Shown one piece after another: positions 12,250 through 22,734 of a stretch of DNA of 64,000 bases. Position numbers and translations under genes: made by a program. The stretch is from NCBI GenBank assembly GCA_030549335.1, contig CM060188.1:45845696-45909695 (forward strand). Direction: 5' to 3'. Numbering within the stretch: position 1 is the stretch's first letter; each line of letters opens with the position of its first letter. Under the pieces are notes generated by a model that saw only the letters and a list, made by a program, of their open reading frames with translations, searched no databases and was not told the DNA's origin. This DNA is from Pontederia crassipes (Eukaryota; Streptophyta; Magnoliopsida; Commelinales; Pontederiaceae).

Positions 12250-12671
12250 TAATTGAAAAAGGATGTCTACCAGATTGTAGACATCCTACGTTATTATATT
12301 AAATTAAAAATATCTAGTACATCATCATAGTATTTACAAAATAAAGGAACAAATCACATTAATTGCCTGCCCAAAATTTGGCCAATGTCTTTGCATGTGA
12401 GGTGATGCTCTCCAATGCAAGCAAATTGTGCCTGAAGACACGCATTTCTCTCTATCCAGATAACCTAAAGGATTGCCAAGGGCAATAGTCTCTGGTGCGT
12501 CGAGACATATCTCCACACATGAGCAAAGGATAAATCCAGCAATCCACACCCCACTGGCTTCCACACCTCCGACGTCACCCAGCAAATAAAGAAGATATGA
12601 TTGACATCCTCAGCCATATCACCACAGAAGGAGCATAAAAAATCAGCTGAGTCTATCCATTTTTTTTTTAT
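12250..12671 (-). mobile_element. 5'-truncated LINE (copy A)
   Basis: The minus-strand frame at about 12650-12340 reads ADFLCSFCGDMAEDVNHIFF then CWVTSEVWKPVG. This is the zf-RVT zinc-finger region at the end of plant LINE ORF2. Downstream is a 3' UTR and a terminal hairpin with a 10-bp perfect stem (12261-12286). The element begins abruptly at ~12671, where the tail of the next LINE starts. Confidence 0.7.
12261..12286 (-). other. LINE 3' terminal hairpin (copy A)
   Basis: GGATGTCTAC (12261-12270) pairs with GTAGACATCC (12277-12286): a 10-bp perfect stem with a 6-nt loop. Confidence 0.75.
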
Positions 12672-12993
12672 CTTTGTCCTCATTTTTTTTCTTTTTTGAG
12701 AGGATAAAGGATGAATTCCTTTTGCATTCATCCAATTTCATTTAAAAAAAGGTCACATTATACATAAACAATTTACAAGGATAGAAAAAGATTAAATATT
12801 TGTCCAATTCTTCATCAACTTATCCGTTGTAGATAAGATATTTTCAGTGTAACATCTTTCCCCTCTAAATAAGCAGCCATTTCTTTGTGTCCCTATAGAC
12901 CACAGTATAGCAAAAGGTTCATTTCGTCATCGCCGGGGTACATATGTTTGAATGGTGAAATTTGGTCCGCCATGCCAAAACGATCTCCAAAAG
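12672..12993 (-). mobile_element. 5'-truncated LINE (copy B)
   Basis: The minus strand near 12920-12800 reads FAILWSIGTQRNGCLFRGE then TTDKLMKNWTNI, typical of the C-terminal end of plant L1 ORF2. The 3' end at 12672-12733 has an A-rich tail, the CATCCTTTATCCTCTC motif and a hairpin. It abuts copy A on one side and copy C on the other, all in the same orientation. Confidence 0.65.
12709..12733 (-). other. LINE 3' terminal hairpin (copy B)
   Basis: GGATGAAT (12709-12716) pairs perfectly with ATTCATCC (12726-12733). Confidence 0.75.
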
Positions 12994-13560
12994 TTTTTTT
13001 TTTTTGAGGAGAAAAAGGATGACTACCAGATTGTGTGGTTGTCATCCAAGTATATATATAACTGAAAAAGGAGAGTCATGTACAAGTGTGTGCTCTCAGG
13101 GAGAGAGCTTCACGATCTCCAGAAGTTGTTCGTAAAAGACATTTCATGTTAATCGGTATGATTTGGTTAGTAGCCTTTCACGCCAAAGGAGCCAGCCAAA
13201 AATCTTAATCCATACAACTTCCATATAATCCTACAATCAGTCATAAAATCAGTCGGCTGAAAACCCATAGCTCTCATGGGAGCTGTATAAACTTTCCGCA
13301 CAGAAAATTGACCAGAATTTCAAGTCCAAGAATCTGAATTATAAGTATCAAGTACACAGCCTTCAAGAAGCCCCATAAAACATTGAGAAATTCTTGAGCT
13401 CATTGGGCAGATAACTTAACGGAAAAGGAAGTGAGCAACATGCCATTACCTACATCCGAGGTCAACCAATACTCAAAAAACGGTTGTCTCCTTGTCCACA
13501 GCGATAGCATATAGGCGTGGAAAGAAGGAGCGTAACGGAATATCAAAAGCCTAAGGATCT
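12994..13560 (-). mobile_element. 5'-truncated LINE (copy C)
   Basis: A 12-base T-run (12994-13005, the A-tail on the minus strand) is followed by the CATCCTTTTTCTCCTC motif, a hairpin and an agttatatatatac stretch almost identical to the plus-strand LINE at 10880-10896. Further upstream in the element, frames read DSWTWKFWSIF and IKIFGWLLWRERLLTKS, the block just before the zf-RVT finger. The two blocks are brought together by internal loss, so it is broken. Confidence 0.7.
13017..13047 (-). other. LINE 3' terminal hairpin (copy C)
   Basis: GGATGAC (13017-13023) pairs perfectly with GTCATCC (13041-13047). After one mismatch the stem continues with TACC against GGTT-type pairing. Confidence 0.75.
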
Positions 13561-14066
13561 GTTCGACGAATGATAAAGAGAAAAGGGTTATTAGTCCAAT
13601 TAATAGAAACTTGAACTAGAAAAGAAGAATACAGTGTAAGAATTGGGAACTTTGAATTCTTGTTCTAGAACCTACCTGATATGAAATAAGTACTAATAAG
13701 ATTTGATATATATGTGTTTAGGTTACCTGGATATTTGATTAGACACTTGGATGACTGGCTAAGGACTAGCATATTCAAGGTGAATAGATTTTCAAAATTA
13801 CATGCCCACAGTGATGGTGGACTTTATTTTATCCCATAGGTCTTTTGATTAACTATGCAAATGAATGATAAGAATATATGATTGCTTTTGAGCTAATATG
13901 ACGATATATGTTGATAAAATTTTCTAAAGCTTTGTGGAATTATGTATGACCTTACCTTGAACTTATTGGTGGCAATTTATGTGATTTATCTTGGGTTTTC
14001 TGAAAGATTTAATTTTATCATGCCATAAATGTTATCAGAATTACTATTTCGATAAGTTTCAACTAT
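13561..14066. other. Intergenic, nothing recognised
   Basis: AT-rich, no gene or element supported. Confidence 0.4.
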
Positions 14067-14495
14067 GAATATTATTATATTATTTGCAAGTCATACATTT
14101 GCATATGAACATGCATGGCAATGTTTCCGCAAATGGTGAGGTGATATACAATTTCAGGCAAATGCTCCATGGGTCATGGAGATAGCAGATGAAATCAAGA
14201 AAAAGTGGAGAAGGGTGTAGTTAAGTAGAACCCAATGTGGCATGGCTTGGGGAAACTGGTGACTTGTGTGTGTATGTAGGTATGAATATTATTTTATTAC
14301 ATAATTTGCAAGTCATGCATTTGCATATGAACATGCACGACAATGTTCATATGCAAATGGCAAGGTGATGTACAATTTTGGACAAATGCTCGATGAGCCA
14401 TGGGGATAGCAAATGGAAATGAGCAACGTAGAGAAGGGTGTAGTTAGGTAGAATCCAGTGTGGTGACTTGCGGAAACCGATAGTTATATACATGT
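14067..14495. repeat. Tandem duplication of ~214 bp
   Basis: Unit 1 (14067-14280) and unit 2 (14281-14495) both start tatgaatattattttatt-like. They share tttgcatatgaacatgca, caaggtgatgtacaatttt, gacaaatgctc and gagaagggtgtagtta in order. Divergence looks like 10-15% by eye. Confidence 0.8.
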
Positions 14496-15441
14496 ATGTA
14501 CGTATGTACCTATATACATATATACACATATACATATGCATGTAATCAATTGTTTTACATCCAATATGTAATCAATAGATCTGGACCACTGGTTGATGGT
14601 TATATGGTTGTATTCAAAATTTCAAATACAACCTCAATTTAATTCAAGATCAGAATGTTGGATTTAATCTCAACCACATAACAATCAGACAACGGTTCAA
14701 ATCTCTTATATATATATTTGATTATGAAAAATTTTGATTGCATACTACTTAAACATACTCCCTCCCTCCCTCTCTCTCTCTCTCTCTAGATTGATTAGGA
14801 CAAAATTAATTGTATCCTTTAGAAACCCCACGATCCTAGTCCGAGCTGGAATAGATCAAAGCCTTATTAAGAGCTCTATGGCCCCCCCAATCGGGATAGG
14901 GATAGAGGACGAGGAAAAAACCAAAGATTTCACATAGTAGTTTCTTTTTTATCGAAAAATCAATCTGATTTGAATCCTTCGCGAAGGTCGCCTACTTGAC
15001 TAGTGTGTGTGTGAGAGAGAGTGAAAATGACAACAAATGGACCCTAAAAAGTCTTCCAGACTTGAATAAACCTTGAAGTTTGGCAAGTTAAAGCATGACA
15101 TGCTTAGGAAAATTTTAATAAATGAATCTGATATAGCAGGAGAAAGATTCTGATGGATGAATAATTCAAAATAACTAAAAAGGCAAAATAAACTTTCTAG
15201 AATTTTTTAAGGTATCCTCTAAAATAAATAGAATCTTTTAAGGTAATATTTGAAGCAGAATTTTTCCCATAACATTAGATTTCATATGCAAGTATCCTTT
15301 CTTTTTTCATTCGCATCATGTATCCAGCTGATAACACTCAGCATGATATCATCCAAGGCCAACAAAGTAGAATTTTCTGCCATAGCATGAATGAAAATAC
15401 AAAGAAAAAAATTTAAACTCTTGCTCCTATCTAATTGTTTC
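14496..15441. other. Intergenic with a short (CT)n tract
   Basis: No gene supported. A (CT)n tract lies at about 14766-14788, just after a pyrimidine-rich ccctccctccc. Confidence 0.4.
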
Positions 15442-15740
15442 TGTTAAATTTGATGTGTTAACCAATTTTTCTAAAAGCTTAAGCCGTTATGAAGGACAAC
15501 ATCGTTGATTTTATATTCTTAACACTCCCCCTCATGTGTGGGCCGATGACAACTTTGTTCTATCCCAAGCCCAACACATGGACACTAAAGGAGAAATTAT
15601 TACTTTTTTTAATAAGAACTTAACGAGGTTTGAACTCGAGACCTCTGCCCTATACCATGTTAAATTTGACTTGCTAATCAATTTTCCTAAAAGCTTAAAC
15701 TCTTAGAAAGAACACCATCATTGATTTTATATTCTTAACG
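15442..15740 (-). mobile_element. TRIM (miniature LTR retrotransposon) with 5-bp TSD
   Basis: Two 83-bp direct repeats (15442-15524 and 15658-15740) begin TGTTAA and end TTAACA or TTAACG, enclosing 133 bp without coding capacity. Read on the minus strand, the LTR at 15740-15658 is followed at once by TGGTATAGGGCAGAG, a variant of the initiator tRNA-Met primer-binding site. The other LTR is preceded by a purine tract (GAGGGGGAG). Target duplications GTTTC flank it perfectly (15437-15441 and 15741-15745). This is a non-autonomous element; it looks structurally whole and not very old given the perfect TSD. It sits in the last exon of the small gene at 15695-16149. Confidence 0.85.
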
Positions 15741-16149
15741 GTTTCAAGTGCATGGAAAGCTAACAGATCAACAGCCTGTCTCTTACCCAACACTTTGCAC
15801 ACAGTAGCCCAAACAAAATCAAACCTCCTCGGCATTCCAACAAACACCTTGCTAAGTGGCACTCAGGGAACCGAATGAACCTTTGTAATTACCCACTAAC
15901 TACAAGCGGTCAAACTACATGGAAGAATCAACAAAGGATATTGAACTACAAAAACTACATGCGCACTATAATAATGTTCTAGAGAACAAAACATATGTTT
16001 TCCAATTTCTCCCGCTAGGACGAGGAACAACAAGATGGTGATGAATAAGAAAAAGAAACAAAGAAAAGGAAAAACCTGATCTTTCTGAGGAGGACAGTGC
16101 GGAGCTTGCGGGAGAGGGCGCAGTGGTCGATTATGGCGCTCGACGTCAT
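15695..16149 (-). CDS. Small two-exon gene, 3' end inside a TRIM
   Basis: Exon 1 is 16149-16076 (ATG, 74 nt) and ends AG before a GT donor. The 224-nt intron ends with an AG acceptor. Exon 2 runs 15851-15695. The joined 231-nt frame gives 76 residues, starting MTSSAIIDHCALSRKLRTVL and continuing ISKVFVGMPRRFDFVWATVC then AVDLLAFHALE. The last ~15 residues and the stop codon are supplied by the inserted TRIM. On the other side of the TRIM the host sequence has an in-frame stop four residues on, so the original protein was probably about 64 residues. No family is recognised. A good TATA box (16455-16446) lies upstream. Splice sites, frame and TATA agree, but it could be a gene relic. Confidence 0.45.
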
Positions 16150-16445
16150 GTTGCAGCGCCTGCTTCAGGCTCCCATCGGGCACCCACACCAGGATGTCCT
16201 CCGCTCAGCACTGACTCCAGTCAGCCTGCGGAGTCGGTGCAGCACCGTCCGGCCACCGCCGTTGGCGTCGTCCGGCCGCTCGGAACGGAGGAGAGCTGCC
16301 GGACGAAACGGTTTGAACGACGGATGGCTCGATCTGATAAACCCGAACCCGTCAACTCCACGTACGGTTTAGTGATACGGGGTTTACACATAAAATGGGC
16401 ATTCAAAGGTGATTTCAAAGTTTTTTTCTTGTGTTTTCTTTCAAA

Positions 16446-16455
16446 CTTTATATAG
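16446..16455 (-). promoter_or_regulatory. TATA box for the small two-exon gene
   Basis: Minus strand reads CTATATAAAG about 300 nt upstream of the ATG, leaving a GC-rich ~270-nt leader. Confidence 0.4.
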
Positions 16456-16459
16456 TATT

Positions 16460-17479
16460 AGGCTCTATTCGGCAATCTTAACGATTTAATAAGTAGATAG
16501 TGATTTGATAGCATATAGTAATTTAAATAGCCAATAGTGAATGATGATTAACGGTTATCGGTTCATTTAAGATATTAATTAATAAATGTTTAATAAATTT
16601 TGAAATAAAATTAGCGGATGAATATAAAATAAGATAATTGGACATATAATAAATTATTCAATTTAATCTATACACATTTTATTACAATTTAATAAATAAA
16701 TTATTAATATCTCGATGAAATAAAATAAACTTTTACAAGTAAATTTTTATTAAAATATATAAAAATTATATTTAAAAATATAGTTCATGCATGATATGAA
16801 AATATTAATTATTAAATTAATTTCTATATACATTATAAATAAATAAATCATTTATAATTCAAATGAATATAAAATAAATATAGTTGAATGGTGATAAAAT
16901 AATAAGATAAATTGAAAAATAAATAATGCATTTGAATAAGGATAAAATCGAAAAAATATATAAATCTTTAAAAGTTAAAAATTGGATGTTAGTAGTAGTA
17001 GTTTTTTAATACTTTTTATTCAAAATGTTAAAATCTACTTGATTATGTCTTTTATCAAACAGAAGAAATAGTGTTTCAACTACTAAAAGCTTTTGTATTA
17101 GGTGACATATTAAACTTTGTGTCAATGAATTTTAACTATCTTGTACTTGTTTTAATTAGCAATTGGCATTAACTGCAATACACAACATTTTTGCAATGTT
17201 AGCTGATGGGAGATATTGTGACTCAAGGAGTCAAACCACAATTGGAATTGGAATTGGAATTATTTAAATAGGCATCTTTAGGTGAGTACCATGTGCTCAA
17301 ATTCAAATAGGATAGAGATACTTGTATAATACCTCAAAATTTTTATCATAGTCCTTGACATGATTAATTGTTCGTCTTAACATCAATATGTTATAACAAT
17401 AACATGAAAGCGAAAGCGAAAGTAAAAGTGAAGATGTAAAAATATAAAGAATTATCATGTCATAAGGTATATATATAGG
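16460..17479. other. AT-rich intergenic sequence
   Basis: Very AT-rich, with no gene. The end (17330-17479) appears to continue beyond 18576, on the other side of the element inserted at 17480-18535. Confidence 0.45.
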
Positions 17480-18533
17480 ATAATATGGATATGCTACGCC
17501 TATCGATGGTAGCACAATGCTACGCGCTTTTATCGCCCGTTCGATCCACAGTGGACGTTGGATGGATAAAGCACGCTGAACCGCGTGATTGAATCGGCAT
17601 CGCTTGCGCTGACCAGTCGAATGTCATAGGGGTCGAGCGAAAAAAACAAGCGCCGAATCATCATCTTCGCCTTCCTCCCCGACCTCGAAGATGCCGACAC
17701 CGAGAAGACTAAGAGACAAAGCAGAGGGACGATGAGCAAGTCCCAGTCGTCAGGCGCCGAATCGACTGCCCGAAGGCTGAGTTCGACCACCACGCGCCGG
17801 ATCAATCGCCAAGCACCCGGACCGGCCGCAGGCATTCCGGCGCAAGCGATCAGATCCGGCCACCTGCAATCAGGATTCATTGCCAGCGATGGAACTGGCT
17901 GCCCACGGCCGAATTTGGCGCCTGCAGCTAGACCCGATGTTGGCGGCTGGTTCGGCCGCCACGAGGCCGGATCTCTCTTTCCTCTCTCTCTCTCTCACTC
18001 TATCGGTGGTCGCCGCTTGGAGATCGTGCTGGCTGGCTGCGAATCTGGCCACCTGGTGGCTGCCTCCCTCTCTTCTACACCCCCTCTCGCTCTCTTTCGT
18101 ATGCTACTCTCGACGAAGATCGACCTCCGCCGTCGGATTAGGTCGTTAGCGGGCGAATCCAGCCGAGGGTCTGATTTTTTTTTATATTTTAAAAATAATT
18201 TTCCATGGGGAAACCCATCAGAATGTCCGACGGGATCGTTCCCATCGGAACGTCCGGTAGGGCTTTCCTATCGAAGGTTTCGACAAGGACGCTCCCGTCT
18301 AAATGTCCGACGGGGTTTTCCAGTCGGAGGTTCCGAGCCAAAAGTACTTGTCGTAGGTTCCGATGAGACTTCTCGCTAGAGCGTACCGACGGTGACTCTT
18401 TCATCCGGCCAGGTGAGTGAGCGCGACACCGGTTCAACACATTTTTCTTCATATGCGTCCGATATTAATCATGCGGTCAAGAATCGAGCGTAGCATGGTG
18501 CTACCTTTAGTGAGCGTAGCATAGCCATTATAT

Positions 18534-18535
<2 letters not shown>
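17480..18535. mobile_element. Hairpin-ended TIR element in a (TA)n site, GC-rich cargo (E1)
   Basis: Inverted ends match over ~45 bp. Left: TATGCTACGCC..GGTAGCACAATGCTACGC (17491-17524). Right, reverse complement: TATGCTACGCT..GGTAGCACCATGCTACGC (18525-18486). Each end folds: GTAGCA/TGCTAC stems at both ends plus an outer GCTAC/GTAGC. The right side abuts a 40-bp (TA)n tract. The interior (17530-18400) is GC-rich, unlike its surroundings, with open frames on both strands and a degenerate ~40-bp tandem repeat (gtccgacggg.., 18215-18360). I do not recognise any protein in it. Non-autonomous element; superfamily not assigned. Confidence 0.6.

Positions 18536-18575
<40 letters not shown>
18536..18575. 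repeat. (TA)n microsatellite
   Basis: Twenty TA units bordering element E1. Confidence 0.95.
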
Positions 18576-18577
<2 letters not shown>

Positions 18578-20600
18578 TTGTCAACGTAAACATAATACAT
18601 GTACTATAGTATAATAATCTACTTGGCACATGAAAACATATCATACATCAAGAAAAGCATTCATAAGTCAATATCATCAACATATAATATAACATAAGAA
18701 GATGCCTTCATGCGCACCTTTCTTATTATCATTTATATTTTTTATTTCATCATCATATAATCCGATCAAAGTTGTTGTATAGTTCTTTGTACATAATTTA
18801 TCATATTAATTCATTTTATCTTTATATCTTTATCATATGATATTTTGAAGTTTGTTACTTTACTTTGAAACATATTTATCATATAATATTTCTTATCTTA
18901 TTTAATTCAAGAATCAAGTTAACCTATTTGGGCCTTGGAAAATATTATATTCTTAATTCACCAACAAGTACCTTTAAAAACACATACTGTTGTGAGTGTG
19001 AGAAATTTATTTTTAGTGAATACATACAGAATATATATATAAAAAATCAACTTTACTTTTGATATATGACACCAACTTATTCTTCAATTGATTACATTAT
19101 GCATTTACAGTACAACAAATACTTGAGTATCTTAATTTTCAGATTTTAAACTAAGTACGATTGTATATAATATATCATGAGTTAATCTTGGAAAAGTTGA
19201 GAAGACCTAACATAGCCACACATTGTCACACATAATATATCATGAGTTCAAATCTCTTTGTAAAAAACCTTTTTCATTAAAGACTAACCGTTGAAGATTA
19301 AAGATAAAATAGAGAATTAAATCAGCACAAAATAGTGTTAACCAGAAATAATTAGAGAAAATAAAATATAAAATTTTGATTGATCCATGGTCCAAGTTAA
19401 GTGGCATATAAGTAGACATGTAATTTAATAAAATACAAGAGGAAAACATAGAGATATTGGCGAAAAAAATGAAAAAGAGCGTACACATTTCATCGTTAAC
19501 ACATCATTATCACCAACAACACTACAACATGATACAATCATCACCACTTACATCACTATTTCATCATAATTAATTCCTTTTGTCATGTAAAAAAAATATG
19601 GATAATATTTTGAATCATATTTCAGCACTAACTAGACGTTCGATCATACTTGACATCAAGTATAGTCTGGGCAAAAATTCTCATTTATCATAAAATTATA
19701 AATGGTCAAATCATCAAAATTTTAATATTAAATAATTATAAGAAAATTAATTAAACAAAAGCAGCTTATTGAACACTCAATAGAAACAAGGAATATTCCT
19801 TTGTTTTTGTTCATGTGAGATGAACAAAAGTATAAATGTTATTATGACAAAAAATAAATAGTGTTTGGATTTGACAAGGAAAAAAAAGGCAAAATAGTAA
19901 TAAATATAATCATGTACTTACATATTTGATTAAGCCATGTTATGATGATGTAAAAATTCTAATACTTGAGTGAAATAAAATAGGATAATTTTTTAGATAA
20001 AATAATAAATACTACTAATAAAACATTTTTAGTTCTTTAAAGAAATACTTTTTTATAAAATTATTTGGTCGAGTTTGTTTTTTTAACAAATATTATATAT
20101 TAAATGATTATTCTATTATATTAATAAAATAACAATTTAATCATTAATTAATATTTCTCATTGTTACCATTTAAAATATTATATTTAATTATCATTTATT
20201 TATAGTGTACTTTTGTACAAAATTTAATAAATATAAAATATAATTAATTACGTGCAATCATTAATATCCGATAAGAAAAAAACATGGTGCAAAAAATTTG
20301 TTCAATATTTTATTTTCATTTTGAGAATAAAATATAGTGGTTTGTATTTTTTTATGTAGTTTTAAAATTTTAAAAAAATGTATCAGTACTGGCTATTCTA
20401 AAGATGTTAGGATTGTCACTTTTAGAATTTGAATGTCACTTCCTTTCAAATAATTTTACCTTGCTATTAATATTTTGATCATAAAATATTATTTAATAAA
20501 AGAATAAGATGATCTAGAAAGTAGTGATTTTAAAAATGACAATAAAAGGATCTTTCTTCTTTTAGATTGGGATTGCTTGGTATCTTAAAATTTGTCTAAA
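18576..20600. other. AT-rich intergenic sequence
   Basis: No gene supported. The 18590-18900 part resembles text near 35600 and 37560-37760 (for example ctttatcatatg with acatttatc..), suggesting an old dispersed AT-rich repeat. Confidence 0.4.
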
Positions 20601-20772
20601 AAATAAACATATGTGTCCCCATTTTGTTCCTAGAACAAACTATTGTTGGCAAATATTGATGTGTGGTCCACCAGCTTGCAAAAATAGGAAAAAATGGTTG
20701 TTTGCGGGATGGAACTACGTATTGTTGCACCCCTCCCCCCTCCCACATTTTGAGATTATACTATATGTATGT

Positions 20773-21630
20773 TGGCCCCCCGGAAGTCCGAATCCTCGTG
20801 TCTTCTTCTCCACCGACGACGCGTGCTACCTGTTGCTCACTGGCCAGCCACGTCAAAGCAAGGAGCGCATCTCGATTGATGTCAAATATGCCGGCGACTC
20901 TAGATGATCAGGTGGATCTTCCGAAGACCCCGAACACTCGAGTCTTCTTCTCCTCGGAAGATGTGTGCTATATGCTGCTCTTCGGCAGGCCATGATGAAG
21001 TGAGTAGAATGGCTCCAGGGATGGAGCCAGGATTGAAAGTTAGAGGGGCGCCAAAATATATAGAGTGGAGAGAAAAAAAAAATAACATGTATATATGCAT
21101 ATATAAATATGTAATTATTTTTAAAAAATAATAAAATTAAGAAAAATATTCTAAAAAATCTACATTATAAAATAACTTATAATTATACAATTTTATCTGT
21201 TTTAGATAAAAATATATATTTTTATTATTCATCATGCATTTTTTTGTCATGTTCATCTTGCAAGTTGAATTTTATGATAAAATAATATAATTATATTTAA
21301 CAATATATATAATATTAAGTTAGATGAAAATATATGTAACTAATTTTTAAAATAATATACTAAGTAGTTTGATTTGTTATGGAAATGAATCAAACTTATT
21401 GGTTATATTTTCCATAAATGCACATATTACACTATAAATATTTTCATAAATACAATAATATATTATATTTATGTATATTTCATAAGAATGGAGGGCTTAT
21501 TAATATATTTTTAGAGAGAATCTAGGCGAACAAGCGCATCTTCTGAGGACCTCGACTGCTCATGTCTTCTTCTCCCTCGACGATGCATACTACCTGCTGC
21601 TCGCCAGCCAGCCATGATGAAGCCAGGACG
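20773..21630 (+). pseudogene. Three copies of a ~90-bp coding-like unit (VFFSxDDAxYLLL)
   Basis: Units at ~20773-20865, ~20912-21000 and ~21534-21625 translate to PNPRVFFSTDDACYLLLTGQP, PNTRVFFSSEDVCYMLLFGRP and TAHVFFSLDDAYYLLLASQP. The last two end with the same ccatgatgaag. Protein-level similarity exceeds what chance would give, so a short exon or gene has been duplicated. Units 2 and 3 are now separated by an AT-rich TIR-element relic. The family is not recognised, and no complete frame spans the units. Confidence 0.5.
20997..21510. mobile_element. Family X AT-rich TIR element, truncated copy
   Basis: Starts gggatggagccaggattgaa then gaggggcgcc, and continues into AT-rich sequence with tgtaactaattttt, attggttatattttccata and cacatattacactataaa. 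The copy at 53843-56155 has close matches to all of these. The right terminal repeat is not visible here. Confidence 0.55.
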
Positions 21631-21743
21631 TTGGCTATGCCATACACGCTCGCTAGTTCATTCGTTCAGCTCGTTCAAGGGATGCATGCGTCGATCAAGA
21701 GCGAGGATAAAGAATCCAACGGCTCGTGGAGAGGCATTGTAGG

Positions 21744-21769
21744 ATGCTACGCCCTGCAGATGGTAGCAT
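21744..21769. mobile_element. Isolated hairpin terminus related to E1
   Basis: ATGCTAC (21744-21750) pairs with GTAGCAT (21763-21769) around a loop gccctgcagatg. The sequence GCTACGCC..GGTAGCA is that of E1's end, and TATA-rich DNA follows. The other end was not found. Confidence 0.4.
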
Positions 21770-21843
21770 AAACATTATACATGGATATATATGTGTATAT
21801 CTATTTATCTATCTATCGATATATATATATGTGTGTGTGTGTA

Positions 21844-22634
21844 GATTTAATGGGGGATCATACGCCTTCTATGGCGTATGCCCCCATACGCATTTCATCC
21901 ACCGTTCGATCTAATCGGAGTAGATCGGATGGTGGAATCAACTTCCCCCCCCCCCCTCCCCTTGCGACAATGCCTCCCAACTCTCCTCTCTCTCATGCGA
22001 TCGGCGCTCCTCTCTCCGCTCCCGTCTTCCCTTCATCGGCCGGCAACTTCTTCCTCCGCTCCAGCGAGCGTCGGTCAACATCCCATTCGGCACGGCCCCC
22101 CAAGGTTCCCGAATCTGCATGTGAGGTCGGATCGGTGACGGATCTTTCCCTCCGACGCGATCTAGATCCTCCCCTCCGGCATGGATCTTTCCCTTTGACC
22201 GCCCTCATCTCGCCACCGTCGCTGTCCGTGCCTCGTTGCTTCGCCTCGTTGATTCTCCTAGCGGCCGGAGAAGGCCGCCTCACCGTCGTCACTCATTATC
22301 CGGGTGCCCGAGGCCTAATCCACCGCCTGGCGACCAGATCAAGCCGCGGCCGGCCACATGGGGGGGGGGGGTTGGGAGAGGGAGATCGATGGAGAGGGAG
22401 AGGAGCCGCCAAATCTAGTCGAATCACGAGAGAGGGAGTGGGAGCAGGAGCCGGTGGAGAGGAGAAATCACTGTCGGAGAGATCGCCTCGAAGGAAGAGA
22501 TCGTCGTCGGAGGCCGGAGGGAGCACCGCTAGAGGGAAAAAAACTCGATCGCCCACCGTCAGATTAAATCTGATGGTGGGCAGGCAGGCCTATGGGGATC
22601 ATACCCATATGAGGCGTATGATTCCCATTAAATC
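21844..22634. mobile_element. Hairpin-ended TIR element in TA/TG repeats, GC-rich cargo (E2)
   Basis: Ends are GATTTAATGGG (21844-21854) and CCCATTAAATC (22624-22634). Inside each is a long hairpin. Left: ATGGGGG..CATACGCC pairing with GGCGTATG CCCCCAT (21850-21887). Right: ATGGGGATCATAC pairing with GTATGATTCCCAT (22592-22628). Flanks are (TG)n and (AT)n. The core is GC-rich (21930-22560) with open frames on both strands but no recognised protein. A 38-bp palindrome rich in GATC (tccaccg..cggtgga type) lies next to the left end. Confidence 0.65.
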
Positions 22635-22734
22635 ATATATATATATATATAGCTTAAAAAAGAATTCTAATTCTACCTAATCCAACTGTCTTGTTCCAAG
22701 TTGCAGCTAAACCATGGTTGTCAGATTTGACCCG

